A stretch of 58,313 nt of DNA from Microcaldota archaeon (GCA_026396415.1 JAPLWX010000025.1:1-58313), one strand, 5' to 3'. Numbered from the stretch's first letter, positions 1 through 8,991 are shown. Program-made: numbers and translations. Notes: a model not told the origin generated them from the letters alone.

Positions 1-76
1 GACAGGAAACGAATTGGTCTTTTGCAGAGAGAGCCAACCGACAATCAGCAAAAAGAGGAGTGAGGAATATAACAGT

Positions 77-3000
77 TTAGGTGAAAAGAAGGGCTGGGAC
101 TGAACCGTTGAAATTGGGGAATTTTGAACCGTTGTTTACACCGATTGCCGGCTTCTGCACATACTCGTTCTTGACAAGAAGATTGAAATCAGACACTATC
201 TCTGCCTTGAAAACTGCGCCGTTATTCCAATTCACAAACTGCCTGACAGCCACGCGGTCGCGCAGGTCAATGCTTTCTGCCCAGTTCTGCAGGAAGTCGC
301 TCGCAAACCTGGAAGGCCCATTCTTGAATTGGGACAGGTATAGGATATTGTTGAAATGCTCCAGTTCAGATGCATCATTGAGGAAACGGCTCACGGCTGA
401 CTGGTCATTGAGGAATGACTTGTAATTGCTAGGGAGTACCATTTCGCGTATCTTCGAAGTAAATGACATCATGTAGTTCTTGAAAGCAGCGCAATCCTGT
501 TCTGTGGCTTTGGGGCCCTTGATTCCAAACGTGGTAGACATCCGCACCGATTCGTTGATGTTTGTAGTCAGGCAGAAGATATCGAAATTAACTGCTGGAT
601 TCTTTAGGGTTATTTTGGCTCCAGCCTGCTGGAGCTGGATTGCAGCCGAGCCAGAGCTTATCTCATCGAATATGACAATGTTGGCGCCGCCCTTTTTCTG
701 CCATTCTTCCGCTATATCCCAGAGGTGGCCTTCCTGCCGTTTCACCCGCCCTTTGCGCACAGTCATCCCATCTGAAGGGCTTCCGGTATATGTTATGAGT
801 TTCACTTTCTTGCCTTCTTGCATGTAGGACATCGCAAGCTGCGCAGTCCTTGTGATGAAGTAGCTTCCTCGCAGGGGCACTACCAAAACGATTGGCTTTC
901 CGTTGGCTTCTGCATCTGCTATTGCCTGCTTGCACATGCCAACTATTGTTGAAAGATAAGATTCTGCAAGCTTGAACTGGTGTATGCCGTCTTTTGACAG
1001 GAGGTCAACCATCGGCACATTCCCTGGATCATTCAGGTCTTGCATGGCCTGCCTGCCAGGCTCGACCACGGGTATTCGCCCCAGCCTGCCTACGGATTTC
1101 ATGTAGATTTCGAGCGCCTCCGGGCTGAGAGTTGCAAGCTCTTCGAACAGTTCCTGGCTGTTCTGGCGCTTGAGTATTATGCCCGCCTGTTTCGGCCAGC
1201 TCTGTTCTAGCCTGGCAGCAAAGTCTGCAAATGAGATGGCAACTGCCGGATCGTATGCTGCCTTCGTTGTGGCTTTTGGCACAGGTGCCATGAACCCTTC
1301 CTTCTTTGCCGCAAGACTCTTGCCTGTCCTTACAGCGCCAAAGCCAGTCTCCAACACAAGCATCTGCCCGAAAGACTTGATGAAAAGCATTGCGATGTCC
1401 TCGATGCTGACTCCCGAGCCGTTGCCTTTCTTGAGGTTTTCCTGTGCCGCATGGAGATTGCCTTCCACTTCTGAGAGCAGAGGGTCGAGCGTTGCCGCGA
1501 ATTTCTGGCCGTTTGCAGAATTCCTTGCGGTTTGAAGTATGCTTAAAAGGTCTTTCAGGCCGCCGACCTGATTGTGCTCGGCGCGGTTAAGCGCGTTTGA
1601 GATGAGCTTGGAGGAGTATGAATCGCTGTAAAGCCCAAGGCTTGTGAATAATACTGAGACCTTCAGCGCCCTTTTAACGCCGGTTTCAGCCATATAGGCG
1701 CCGGTCTTGGAAAGCATTTCCACCAGCATGCCCCTAGCCATGCTCCAGGCTCCTGAAAGTGAGTTCCTAAGTGCGGCAGCGGTTGCCTCAGACACCACTC
1801 CGGCGGCTTCCTCTTTGAGGTAGTTGGCAGCGGCCGACCGGACCAGGGCGGATGACTCTGAGAGCGCCAGCCTGCCGGCAGCAGCCATCTCGCCCACGCC
1901 TGTTGCAAGCGATGCCACCATGGCAACGTCCATTGCCTTGTCAAATAGGGCCATCGCAAGCTTTATTCCCTTGAGGTCGTAATCCGCCACCTTCATTGCC
2001 GCATCCATTTGCTTGACCATGAAATCGACATAGTATTTGGACAGCTGTTCCATGCCCTTTGTCACTTCATCGGCATTGCCTGAAGAGAGGCCAATCTTAA
2101 TCGTTGCGAGGAGCTGGGGATAATTGCCGCAGAAATCCTTGTATGCCTTCTCGAATTCTGAGACGCTTTTGATGAGGGCAGCCTCCTTTTGGTTTGGGGT
2201 TGAAATGGGAACGCCCATTATTTCCATGTTGCTGGCCATTTCAAGAAGCTGCAGCCATTTTGCATTGCCTATCGCATCCCAGGCGTCAAGCTTCTTGAAG
2301 CCATTCATTGTGTACATGTAAGAAAAGGCAGTTTGGACATAAAGCCTGCCGATTTTCCGGTCAATCTCCGAGCCAGGGATCCTGGTGCTTCCGGCAATTT
2401 CGGAATGGACTGATCCTGAAAGAACATTAAACCATTTCATTATGGCTGCGTCTGCGTTCCTTTTTTCAAGTTTTTCGTCCTGTATGAAATTATAGGCATT
2501 GATCTGCTCGTGGCTCAGCTCAAATACGGTTTCTTTTCGGTATGTTTCTTCAAACTGCTGACAATTTTTGCCTACATACCAGCCGGTCCAGGCTTTGGAG
2601 TAATCCAAATATTTGCGGACGTTGTCAATGAACTTGCTGATGCTTGCTTTTGTTGCATTGTCAAGGATAATGGATTGCGTTTCGAGCATTGACAGGTGCC
2701 CCTTTATTTCGGCTATCTTTGCAGGGTCGCTGCCTATTGAGGATGGATTGGCAAAATACATGCCCAGGTCGGACACTGCCAGAAGGCAGCAAAGCTCTGC
2801 CGAGCGCTTTTTTGCTTCGCCGAATTTCCCTGCATCAAGCGAGCCGTCAATCAGGGGAAGAAGGCGCATTATGAGGTCAACATCCGCACATTCGTGTTTC
2901 TTGTAATATTCCACAAGCTCCCCTATTGTTTGCTTTGCAGACTTGATGTCTTGCTTGGATAATGTTGTGCTCGATAGGACTGCCAGGGCAACGTCGTAAA

Positions 3001-3352
3001 GCTTGGACCGCATGGATTCTTGGGCCGACTGCATGAAGCCTTTGGGTGGCGCCTTAGATGGCTGCTTTGCTTCTTCCGCGCCTTTATGGCTCTCGCCAGG
3101 CTCGCCTGTGCGGAAAAGCATGTCTGCGTTAATCGCGAGCCTTTCTATCTTCTTCGCGTGCGCCTTCTTCATTCTCTTGCCCTGCTGCCTTGACAGATTG
3201 TAGAGCGCGCGAAGGTTGGAAAGAAGGCCGTCCTCGGAGAATTCAACTGCGTCTGCCGTGCGGGTAAGATAGATGTCTGAAAGCTCTGCCATCTCTTCGA
3301 AATGCTTTGATGTGAGGTCTGGCTTTGGCGCCATGGGTATCCCGGCTGGCAT
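77..3352 (-). CDS. Large protein with C-terminal phosphoribosyltransferase-like domain
   Basis: A 1091-residue protein of unknown role. The first ~750 residues are mostly alpha-helical with alanine-rich stretches around 480-540 and no clear family. Residues ~785-935 look like a type I phosphoribosyltransferase fold: VPLRGSYF (825-832) resembles the pyrophosphate loop, and NIVIFDEISSGSAA (891-904) resembles the PRPP-binding loop, a hydrophobic strand followed by two acidic positions and a small-residue turn. No signal peptide is visible, so it is probably cytoplasmic. A TATA-like box at 3373-3382 sits about 25 bases before the ATG, so the mRNA may be leaderless. The promoter shares an extended motif with the genes starting at 31843 and 35011. 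The PRTase assignment is an inference from motifs; substrate and partner are unknown. Confidence 0.7.
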   Translation of the reverse strand: MPAGIPMAPKPDLTSKHFEEMAELSDIYLTRTADAVEFSEDGLLSNLRALYNLSRQQGKRMKKAHAKKIERLAINADMLFRTGEPGESHKGAEEAKQPSKAPPKGFMQSAQESMRSKLYDVALAVLSSTTLSKQDIKSAKQTIGELVEYYKKHECADVDLIMRLLPLIDGSLDAGKFGEAKKRSAELCCLLAVSDLGMYFANPSSIGSDPAKIAEIKGHLSMLETQSIILDNATKASISKFIDNVRKYLDYSKAWTGWYVGKNCQQFEETYRKETVFELSHEQINAYNFIQDEKLEKRNADAAIMKWFNVLSGSVHSEIAGSTRIPGSEIDRKIGRLYVQTAFSYMYTMNGFKKLDAWDAIGNAKWLQLLEMASNMEIMGVPISTPNQKEAALIKSVSEFEKAYKDFCGNYPQLLATIKIGLSSGNADEVTKGMEQLSKYYVDFMVKQMDAAMKVADYDLKGIKLAMALFDKAMDVAMVASLATGVGEMAAAGRLALSESSALVRSAAANYLKEEAAGVVSEATAAALRNSLSGAWSMARGMLVEMLSKTGAYMAETGVKRALKVSVLFTSLGLYSDSYSSKLISNALNRAEHNQVGGLKDLLSILQTARNSANGQKFAATLDPLLSEVEGNLHAAQENLKKGNGSGVSIEDIAMLFIKSFGQMLVLETGFGAVRTGKSLAAKKEGFMAPVPKATTKAAYDPAVAISFADFAARLEQSWPKQAGIILKRQNSQELFEELATLSPEALEIYMKSVGRLGRIPVVEPGRQAMQDLNDPGNVPMVDLLSKDGIHQFKLAESYLSTIVGMCKQAIADAEANGKPIVLVVPLRGSYFITRTAQLAMSYMQEGKKVKLITYTGSPSDGMTVRKGRVKRQEGHLWDIAEEWQKKGGANIVIFDEISSGSAAIQLQQAGAKITLKNPAVNFDIFCLTTNINESVRMSTTFGIKGPKATEQDCAAFKNYMMSFTSKIREMVLPSNYKSFLNDQSAVSRFLNDASELEHFNNILYLSQFKNGPSRFASDFLQNWAESIDLRDRVAVRQFVNWNNGAVFKAEIVSDFNLLVKNEYVQKPAIGVNNGSKFPNFNGSVPALLFT

Positions 3353-3360
3353 GCCATTAT

Positions 3361-3385
3361 TCTGCCAAGAAGTGTATAAAAAGGC
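3361..3385 (-). promoter_or_regulatory. Extended promoter motif, copy 1
   Basis: On the minus strand this reads TTTTTATACACTTC, then TTGG, then CAGAA. The same arrangement, TTTTTAWACACTTC followed four bases later by CAG, occurs before the genes starting at 31843 and 35011. The first half is a TATA box; the second half lies where RNA polymerase melts DNA or where a regulator could sit. Confidence 0.55.
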
Positions 3386-3392
3386 TAATCTA

Positions 3393-3926
3393 CTAGATTC
3401 CCAAATCCCTTATTATCCTGCTCGTCTTAGCAAGCGCTGGGTCTGCTTTCACGCTTTCAAGGTGCGCGCTTTTGCAGCCGTCGGGCAGGGGAAATGGCTT
3501 CTGGTCATAGCCGAATGCCACAACATCCGGCTTCACGCGCGCAAATGTTGCAAGAAAGTCCGCGCCGCCCACTATCGCCACGCCCACTGGCTTGAGCGCA
3601 AACACCATTGCCGCGCGATAAGATGCCTCGTGTATGGGCTTTTTTCCCTTGCGCTTCTGGACTGTTTCATCAGTTGCAACTATCACAACAAGAACATCTC
3701 CCAGCTTTTTTGCCTCTGAAAGCGTGAGCACATGCCCGATGTGGAGGACATCGAATGCGCCTCCTGTGAGCACCACGGAAAACTTCGCGCGCTCACTTGC
3801 CTTCAAGTAGTATCTCCCATCACGCCCATCAAGCAGCACCTTTTCCCCGCGCGAGAGCTTGTCATAAGCAGCCTGCGGAATGCCGTTTTCCTTTACTGAC
3901 AGCAGATAAAGCGCGTGCGGATCCAT
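3393..3926 (-). CDS. RibL-like nucleotidyltransferase (FAD synthase-type)
   Basis: 177 residues. GGAFDVLHIGH at 55-65 is the (H)xGH nucleotide-binding signature of the cytidylyltransferase superfamily, followed by a conserved GDVLVVIVATD strand-turn and a VAFGYDQ segment near residue 135. Archaeal RibL transfers AMP to FMN to make FAD and is the best-fitting relative; glycerol-3-phosphate or other cytidylyltransferases are possible. The ~48-residue N-terminal extension (YDKLSRGEKV and following) is longer than usual for RibL and may be a small lineage-specific domain. It lies 40 bases downstream of the large PRTase-like gene on the same strand. Confidence 0.75.
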   Translation of the reverse strand: MDPHALYLLSVKENGIPQAAYDKLSRGEKVLLDGRDGRYYLKASERAKFSVVLTGGAFDVLHIGHVLTLSEAKKLGDVLVVIVATDETVQKRKGKKPIHEASYRAAMVFALKPVGVAIVGGADFLATFARVKPDVVAFGYDQKPFPLPDGCKSAHLESVKADPALAKTSRIIRDLGI

Positions 3927-4016
3927 GGCAAGGAAAAGGGACTAAAAGGATAAAAGGGATTAGGGCAATGCGGAAGAACAGTGTAGGTGTTTTAAAGCGA
4001 TTTAACCATAAATAAG

Positions 4017-5288
4017 ATGATTTGCATGCCTGAAAAGATGATTCGGGAGCGCGCGCCCAGCACTGAACTGACTGCTGACCAAATAAGGCAGATGGCGCCC
4101 AAAGTGCTCAATTTCCTAATGGGCTATTACGGTGCAGACCCCAAAAGCAGCAACGTGAAGGAATTCTACCTGTGGTTTTCTGCCAATTCAGACAGGCTCG
4201 TGCGCGGCTTTTACGAGGCAGCAAAAAGCGGGAAGATAGAGGGGGACGTGCCCAAGAACCCACTTTTGCTGGACGGCAGCCTTGACCCAAAGTTCCTCGT
4301 GTTTTTCGGCTGCTACATTGGAATGAATTACGTGGCGGAAAAGATGGGTGGCGATGAGTCGCCGAATTTCCCGAAAATCACGGACAAGACGAAATACCCT
4401 ACGGCATTTTACTCCTTTCTAAATCACCAAATCGAGATAAACATGGAAACCGCAATCAAGGATTTCACTAGCCTCGGGGCAAGGTTTATCGATGCCATCA
4501 ACTTGGGCATACGCGAAGGGGCGCATGGGCTTGCCATGATGGGCGGAACGCACGCGGAACTTACGGAGATTGTCACGCTTCGGGCCCAGACTGAGCTTGC
4601 CCTGCCCCTGAAGATAGCCGACCTGAATGGGATGCTCCTGCTTTCAGGCACGCGGGACTTCACCCAATTTGTGGACGAATACAAATCGGCTTCTGACCCC
4701 CGGGTGAAGAATGCCCTGCAGCGCGCAATGCTGGGGGATTATTTCGCCTCAACCATAACCCATTGGATAACAAAATATACCGAAAATGGGAAGGTTTTCG
4801 GATTTGAGTACAGTGGAGACGATGTGGAGCACATCTCTGGCGTGAACCTGTTCAAGGTCTGGATGGCGTACATGGCAAGCCTGCCGAGCCAGGAGGAAAG
4901 GGAGAAGGCAGCTGGCAGAGGTCCGGACGGCATCCCGGGCGGGACTGGAAACGGCGAAAAGCAGATTGACGCTTCAAAGCTCGGGGAGATATTCAAAAAA
5001 ACCGAGGATTTGGGCGGGCTGCATGCCCGATTCGTAAGTGAGGAAGGGATTGGTGAAAAAAGCGAGCTTGCTTTGAAACTGAAAAAAGTGTTTGATGGAC
5101 TTGGGAACGTGCGCAAGGCGCATCCTGAAATTGGCAAGGCGGAAATGGCTGACTTCGGATTTTTCCTCAAGGAGTTTTACAGGCTCATGACAGAGGAATT
5201 TGGCGAGCCAAAAAAAGGGGATACTCCCCATGGCTATGTCTACAGGCAAGACGGGAAAGAAGTGGAAAATGGGTTCTGGGCAGGCTAA
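4017..5288 (+). CDS. Hypothetical helical protein
   Basis: 423 residues with no family I recognise. It is predicted to be mostly helical and soluble, without signal peptide or membrane span, and carries a glycine-rich linker (GRGPDGIPGGTGNGE) around residues 300-315 that probably separates two domains. The ATG at 4017 is followed by a second in-frame ATG at 4026. The TATA-like TTTTAAAG at 3990-3997 favours the second start as a leaderless mRNA. It stands alone on the plus strand between minus-strand genes. Confidence 0.65.
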   Translation: MICMPEKMIRERAPSTELTADQIRQMAPKVLNFLMGYYGADPKSSNVKEFYLWFSANSDRLVRGFYEAAKSGKIEGDVPKNPLLLDGSLDPKFLVFFGCYIGMNYVAEKMGGDESPNFPKITDKTKYPTAFYSFLNHQIEINMETAIKDFTSLGARFIDAINLGIREGAHGLAMMGGTHAELTEIVTLRAQTELALPLKIADLNGMLLLSGTRDFTQFVDEYKSASDPRVKNALQRAMLGDYFASTITHWITKYTENGKVFGFEYSGDDVEHISGVNLFKVWMAYMASLPSQEEREKAAGRGPDGIPGGTGNGEKQIDASKLGEIFKKTEDLGGLHARFVSEEGIGEKSELALKLKKVFDGLGNVRKAHPEIGKAEMADFGFFLKEFYRLMTEEFGEPKKGDTPHGYVYRQDGKEVENGFWAG

Positions 5289-5309
5289 GCCCCATCTGGC
5301 AGTGTGGGT

Positions 5310-6131
5310 TCAGTGAGTGAGCGGCTTGCCTTGCACCTGGATGATGCCATGCCCTTCGTTTTTTCTCTTATAGCTTGAAATTTCCTCCTTGGTCGGAAGC
5401 CTGCCGTTCTTTTCAATGAAGTCAAGCTTGAACCGAAGTGTTCCGTCATAGCCCTCCCCTTGGTCGACACGCACCCCGTTCTGGTAAATCGCCCAGATTG
5501 GAACGCCGTAGCTTTTCCCGTTTTTGTTGTAAAAGAAGGTGGCGGCGTTAAGGCAATAGCCATTTTCGTCCTTCGTGATGTTGAAGTATTTTTCTTTGTC
5601 CAGGGTGAACTGATGTTGCGCCCCAACCTTGAGCTTGCCTGCATTTTCCACCGCTTCGTTGATTTTTTGCTGCATACCGCTGCTTTTCATGTCAAGAAGC
5701 GCAGTCTTTTTGCCGTCATCGCCAATTCCCGTGTAAACCCTGCCTAGAAGGGCTTCAAGTGAATTTTTCAGGTCTCCTGTCAGGCGATCTATTCTGTTGC
5801 CCGGCATGTTGTCAACATTCATTTCCTTGCTTAGCGTGTAGTCCGGTGTTTTCTCGATATCAAGCGCGAGATAAGAGAAAACGTAGGGCTTGTTATTGTC
5901 ATCCGCGATTGCCTGGGCATCCATGCCCATCCTCTTGCAAGGCCCGCACCAGGGCGTCTCGAATTTGACGAGAAGGTATTCATTTGGCTTCCCGCTTTCC
6001 GTCTGTCCCGCCCCACGTTGCCTCAAGCCTTGGATGTATTTGTCAAGCTCATCTTCATTCTTCGGTGCCTTGCTGCCTTCGGAAACATTTTCTCCATTCT
6101 GGCCTGTGAAAAATGCGCTTGCTTTTTCCAT
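5310..6131 (-). CDS. Thioredoxin-domain protein with C-terminal extension
   Basis: 273 residues. A thioredoxin fold is indicated by the active-site motif WCGPCKRM (W61, C62, C65) after the strand YLLVKFETP, and by the MPG turn near residue 109 where thioredoxins have a cis-proline. An N-terminal ~50-residue polar region and a ~130-residue C-terminal domain (from about 145) are not part of classic thioredoxin. There is no signal peptide, so it is probably a cytoplasmic thiol-disulfide exchange protein. The C-terminal domain carries YNKNGKSYGVPIWAIYQNG, which I do not recognise. It ends 22 bases from the convergent upstream gene. Confidence 0.8.
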   Translation of the reverse strand: MEKASAFFTGQNGENVSEGSKAPKNEDELDKYIQGLRQRGAGQTESGKPNEYLLVKFETPWCGPCKRMGMDAQAIADDNNKPYVFSYLALDIEKTPDYTLSKEMNVDNMPGNRIDRLTGDLKNSLEALLGRVYTGIGDDGKKTALLDMKSSGMQQKINEAVENAGKLKVGAQHQFTLDKEKYFNITKDENGYCLNAATFFYNKNGKSYGVPIWAIYQNGVRVDQGEGYDGTLRFKLDFIEKNGRLPTKEEISSYKRKNEGHGIIQVQGKPLTH

Positions 6132-6183
6132 AATTGGATTATTGCCGAAAAAGAATAATAAGCCAATTGTGCTATTGTGTGGA

Positions 6184-7494
6184 TTACGGGTAAACCCTGT
6201 TTATTACGCGCGGGAATGGTATGGTGTCCCGTATGTGGTCAAGGTTGAGCATCCACTTCGCGAGCCTTTCAATCCCAAGCCCGAAGCCTGAGTGCGGCAC
6301 TGAGCCGTATTTGCGCAGCTCCACATACCATTTGTAGTCCTCCTCGCGCATCTTCTGCTCGGACATGCGCGCGGCAAGCTCGTCATACTCCCAAATCCTT
6401 TCCGAGCCGCCGATTATCTCGCCGTGCCCCTGCGGCGCGAGAAGGTCTGCCGACAGGACAGTGCCGGGCTTGCCCGGGTCCTCCCGCATGTAAAAAGCCT
6501 TGAAGTCCTTTGGGTGGTTGTGCAGGAAAACAGGGTTCTTCCTGTCCTTTGTGAGCGCGAATTCCTCATCCGCGCCGACATCCTGGCCCCACTCTATCTT
6601 GAAGCCCAGCTCCTGAAGCTGGGGGATTGCCTTTTCATAGGGCAACCTCTCGAACGGGGCTTTTACCTCAAGCAGGTCTGCAGGGTCGCGCCCAATCGCT
6701 TGCAGCAGGGGCGCATGCTCCATTGCCATCTTGTGGCAGACAAACTCAACCATCTTCTCCTGAAGCTCCATGTTCATCTTCTGCGAGTAGAACGCCATCT
6801 CGGGCTCAAGGTGCCAGTACTCCGCCAGATGCCGGACCGTGCGCGACGGCTCAGCCCTGAAAGACGGGGCAAGTATGAACACTTTTTCAAGCGCCGCGAT
6901 GACAGCCTCGGAATAAAGCTGCCCGCTTTGGGACAGGTATGCGGGCGAGCCGAAATAGTTGAGCTCGAAAAGCGTGGAGCCGCCTTCGCACGCGCTTTTC
7001 GTTATTATGGGCGGGGCGACCTCGTAAAACCCATCCGCGAAGAAGAACTCGCGCAGGTATCGCGTGATGTAGTCGCGCGCCTGCATGATGCGCGTGAGCT
7101 TCTGGCTGCGGAGCCACAAATGCCTCACGTCAAGCAGGAATTCCGTTGACTGATCCTTGCCAATCGGGAACGGCTCGCCCTGGGAAATCGCCTCAAACTT
7201 CGATGCGGATATTTCGAAGCCGCCCGGCGCGCGCTTGTCCTCCTTCACAACGCCTTCAAGCATTATCGACGATTCTATGTATGCGCCTGACGCCGCTGCG
7301 AATGCCGCCTCGCCCACCGCATCCTTTTTCACCGCGCACTGGATGGCGCCTGACGAGTCGCGCACCACTATGAACGCAAGCCCGCCTGAAGTGCGGCTGC
7401 GGTGCACCCACCCGCGCACCTTCACCAGCTGGTTATTGTGGGCGCCGGCAAGTATGCTCCCTATTTTCGTAAAGTCCGTTGCCAGCGCGTCCAT
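6184..7494 (-). CDS. asnS: Asparaginyl-tRNA synthetase
   Basis: 436 residues, a class IIb synthetase. An N-terminal OB-fold anticodon-binding domain (VKVRGWVHRSRTSGGLAF) is followed by the catalytic core with motif 2 (FRAEPS, then AEYWHLEPEM) and motif 3 (GFGLGIERLAKWML). The AEYWHLEPE and LDHIRDTIPFPR segments fit AsnRS better than AspRS. It charges tRNA-Asn with asparagine in the cytoplasm. I chose the ATG nine bases inside the GTG at 7503 because AGGTGG lies five bases before it; a T-rich TATA-like box is at 7527-7536. A catalytic-core-only paralogue, an asparagine synthetase, lies at 15906-16814. Confidence 0.95.
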   Translation of the reverse strand: MDALATDFTKIGSILAGAHNNQLVKVRGWVHRSRTSGGLAFIVVRDSSGAIQCAVKKDAVGEAAFAAASGAYIESSIMLEGVVKEDKRAPGGFEISASKFEAISQGEPFPIGKDQSTEFLLDVRHLWLRSQKLTRIMQARDYITRYLREFFFADGFYEVAPPIITKSACEGGSTLFELNYFGSPAYLSQSGQLYSEAVIAALEKVFILAPSFRAEPSRTVRHLAEYWHLEPEMAFYSQKMNMELQEKMVEFVCHKMAMEHAPLLQAIGRDPADLLEVKAPFERLPYEKAIPQLQELGFKIEWGQDVGADEEFALTKDRKNPVFLHNHPKDFKAFYMREDPGKPGTVLSADLLAPQGHGEIIGGSERIWEYDELAARMSEQKMREEDYKWYVELRKYGSVPHSGFGLGIERLAKWMLNLDHIRDTIPFPRVINRVYP

Positions 7495-7563
7495 ATGCTC
7501 CACCTGAAAATAAGTAGGGGAGAAAGAATAAAAACGGAGGTATCGGAACGGCGCGAACGGTTC

Positions 7564-7614
7564 ATTGCCAACTGAGCGATACTCCGCTGCTTGCAGCGGA
7601 GCGAAGTTGGCAAT
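7564..7614. repeat. Nested hairpin repeat, unit A
   Basis: An outer inverted repeat (ATTGCCAACT at 7564-7573 with AGTTGGCAAT at 7605-7614) encloses a perfect inner hairpin at 7583-7600 (arms TCCGCTGC and GCAGCGGA). The core is nearly identical to unit B, but the outer arms differ in sequence while staying complementary. Confidence 0.8.
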
Positions 7615-7616
7615 AT

Positions 7617-7671
7617 TTCGACCGAATGGCGATGATACCCCGCTGCTTGCAGCGGGGCGCCTTCGGTCGAA
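7617..7671. repeat. Nested hairpin repeat, unit B
   Basis: The outer arms TTCGACCGAA (7617-7626) and TTCGGTCGAA (7662-7671) enclose the inner hairpin 7638-7657 (arms CCCCGCTGC and GCAGCGGGG). It abuts the stop codon of the ATPase gene. Units A and B together fill the intergenic space, so a 3'-end or terminator role is possible, but the nested design is more elaborate than a simple terminator. Confidence 0.8.
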
Positions 7672-7672
7672 T

Positions 7673-8746
7673 TCATCTGCCAGAACCGCCCACTGCCTCT
7701 TTTATCAGCGGATCTGAGATAAAATAGCGCCCGCCGTCCTTTTCTATGAACCCATAGCTTTCGAGAGCGGAAAGGTATGCGAAAAGCCTTGAGTCTGAAA
7801 CTCCCCTGCCGAGCCTGATTTCGAGATAATTCCGTATCTTGCTCCACGCGAGGGGCTCTGTTGCGAGTGCGGACAGGATGGCGAGATATTGCCGCTCTGC
7901 AACCCTCCGCTGCACCATGAAGGCATTGATTTCCTCCTTGACGATTTTAGTGCCTTCCCGCCTGGTTTTTGCAAGCGCCGAAGCGTGGCTTTCGGACAGG
8001 GCATAAAAGCCATACATTGAAAGCCAGCCTGCGGTCCCATCCAGGCTGTCAACTGCCTCTTCAACCTGCGCTTCTGCCGGTTTTTTTCCTGCCTGTGCAA
8101 AACCCCTGCGCAGGAAGTCAAGGGACGCCTCCCTGGCGAATTTCCTGGTGGTTATCGTTTTTTTCACCCTTCCGTAAAGCGGCGAGCGTGAGCTTTCACC
8201 GGCGAACTCGTCGAGCAGCCCGATTTCCGAGCCTGCCAGCACGGTTTTCGTGTTCTTGAACCTGTCATATGCAAACGCAAGGAAGGCATCGAAGCCGGAC
8301 TGCTTGAGCATCTGCGCCTCGTCTATGAAAATGCAGAATGTTTTCTTCTCCTTCCCGGCCTGCGCGTCTATCTCGGAAAGCATCGCCGAAAGCAGGGGCG
8401 TCTGCCTCTGGACGCTTAACTTCACTCCCAGCTCCACTGAGCTTATCGCCCCCGCTATATTGTGGAGGATGTTCCTGCTTCGCATGTAGGCGGAGAGCCG
8501 TGTGATGAAATGCGAATAGACTTCCGAGCTTCCCTTCCCGGAGATTTCCCGTGCATCAATGAAAATCTTGCTTGGCGGAAGATTGGCATAGACTGAGTTG
8601 AGAAGGCTTGTCTTGCCTGTGCGCCTCAGGCCCCTGACGATAATAAGCCGGTTCTGCGAGGAAACCGCTTCGCAAAGCTCAGCATATTCCCTGTCAAAGC
8701 CGTAGAGGTCTTTCTTGTGCTCTTTGGGGCCCACTCCGAAGTACAT
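7673..8746 (-). CDS. Archaeal-type STAND/AAA ATPase
   Basis: 357 residues. Walker A is GLRRTGKTSL (39-48), Walker B is FCIFIDEAQML (137-147), and VLAGSEIGLL (about 190-200) fits sensor 1. The C-terminal ~100 residues look like a winged helix (YLAILSALATEPLAWSKIRNYLE and following), as in the archaeal ATPase family (Pfam Arch_ATPase type). Members are often orphan, mobile or defence-linked ATPases with unknown clients. A TATA box at 8767-8775 lies 21-29 bases before the ATG, implying a leaderless mRNA; a palindromic operator sits just upstream. Confidence 0.85.
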   Translation of the reverse strand: MYFGVGPKEHKKDLYGFDREYAELCEAVSSQNRLIIVRGLRRTGKTSLLNSVYANLPPSKIFIDAREISGKGSSEVYSHFITRLSAYMRSRNILHNIAGAISSVELGVKLSVQRQTPLLSAMLSEIDAQAGKEKKTFCIFIDEAQMLKQSGFDAFLAFAYDRFKNTKTVLAGSEIGLLDEFAGESSRSPLYGRVKKTITTRKFAREASLDFLRRGFAQAGKKPAEAQVEEAVDSLDGTAGWLSMYGFYALSESHASALAKTRREGTKIVKEEINAFMVQRRVAERQYLAILSALATEPLAWSKIRNYLEIRLGRGVSDSRLFAYLSALESYGFIEKDGGRYFISDPLIKEAVGGSGR

Positions 8747-8773
8747 GGAGTGATTTTGCAGGCGGCATTTATA

Positions 8774-8812
8774 TTACTTATGGGGTCGTAAGTACTTACG
8801 GGGGCGTAAGTA
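8774..8812 (-). promoter_or_regulatory. Clustered palindromic operator upstream of the ATPase
   Basis: A perfect 14-base palindrome CGTAAGTACTTACG (8787-8800) is flanked by a further half-site CGTAAGTA (8805-8812) and a degenerate half-site TACTTATG near 8774. They lie immediately upstream of the ATPase TATA box, consistent with binding of a dimeric regulator, possibly the ATPase's own winged-helix domain. Confidence 0.55.
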
Positions 8813-8952
8813 GAAAGGGCAACTAAACATGGCAAGCAAGATGGAAGCAGAGCGGATTGGATTTGCTAACGTTTATTCCCCCCGTTTCTGAGCTCGAATC
8901 TAGGAGATATTTTTTTTCCTTCATCAACATCCCGCTTGCTGATGTAGCAAGC

Positions 8953-8991
8953 TTTAAATACACTTAGGTATACCAAGGTATACGTGATCCC
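8953..8991 (+). promoter_or_regulatory. TA promoter and operator
   Basis: The TATA box TTTAAATA (8953-8960) is followed by a tandem AGGTATAC repeat (8966-8973 and 8975-8983, each containing the palindrome GTATAC) and then the ATG at 8992. This is the layout expected for autorepression by the antitoxin. Confidence 0.7.

Noticed and set aside
6424-7149. 241-residue ORF opposite asnS
   Set aside because: Antisense shadow of a certain gene; composition follows complementary codons.
7564-7671. CRISPR-like short repeats
   Set aside because: Only two units, without constant-length unique spacers or cas genes; each unit is a nested hairpin.
8829-8891. 20-codon ORF (MASKMEAERIGF...) between the ATPase and TA operon
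   Set aside because: Too short, and no convincing TATA spacing; could be chance.
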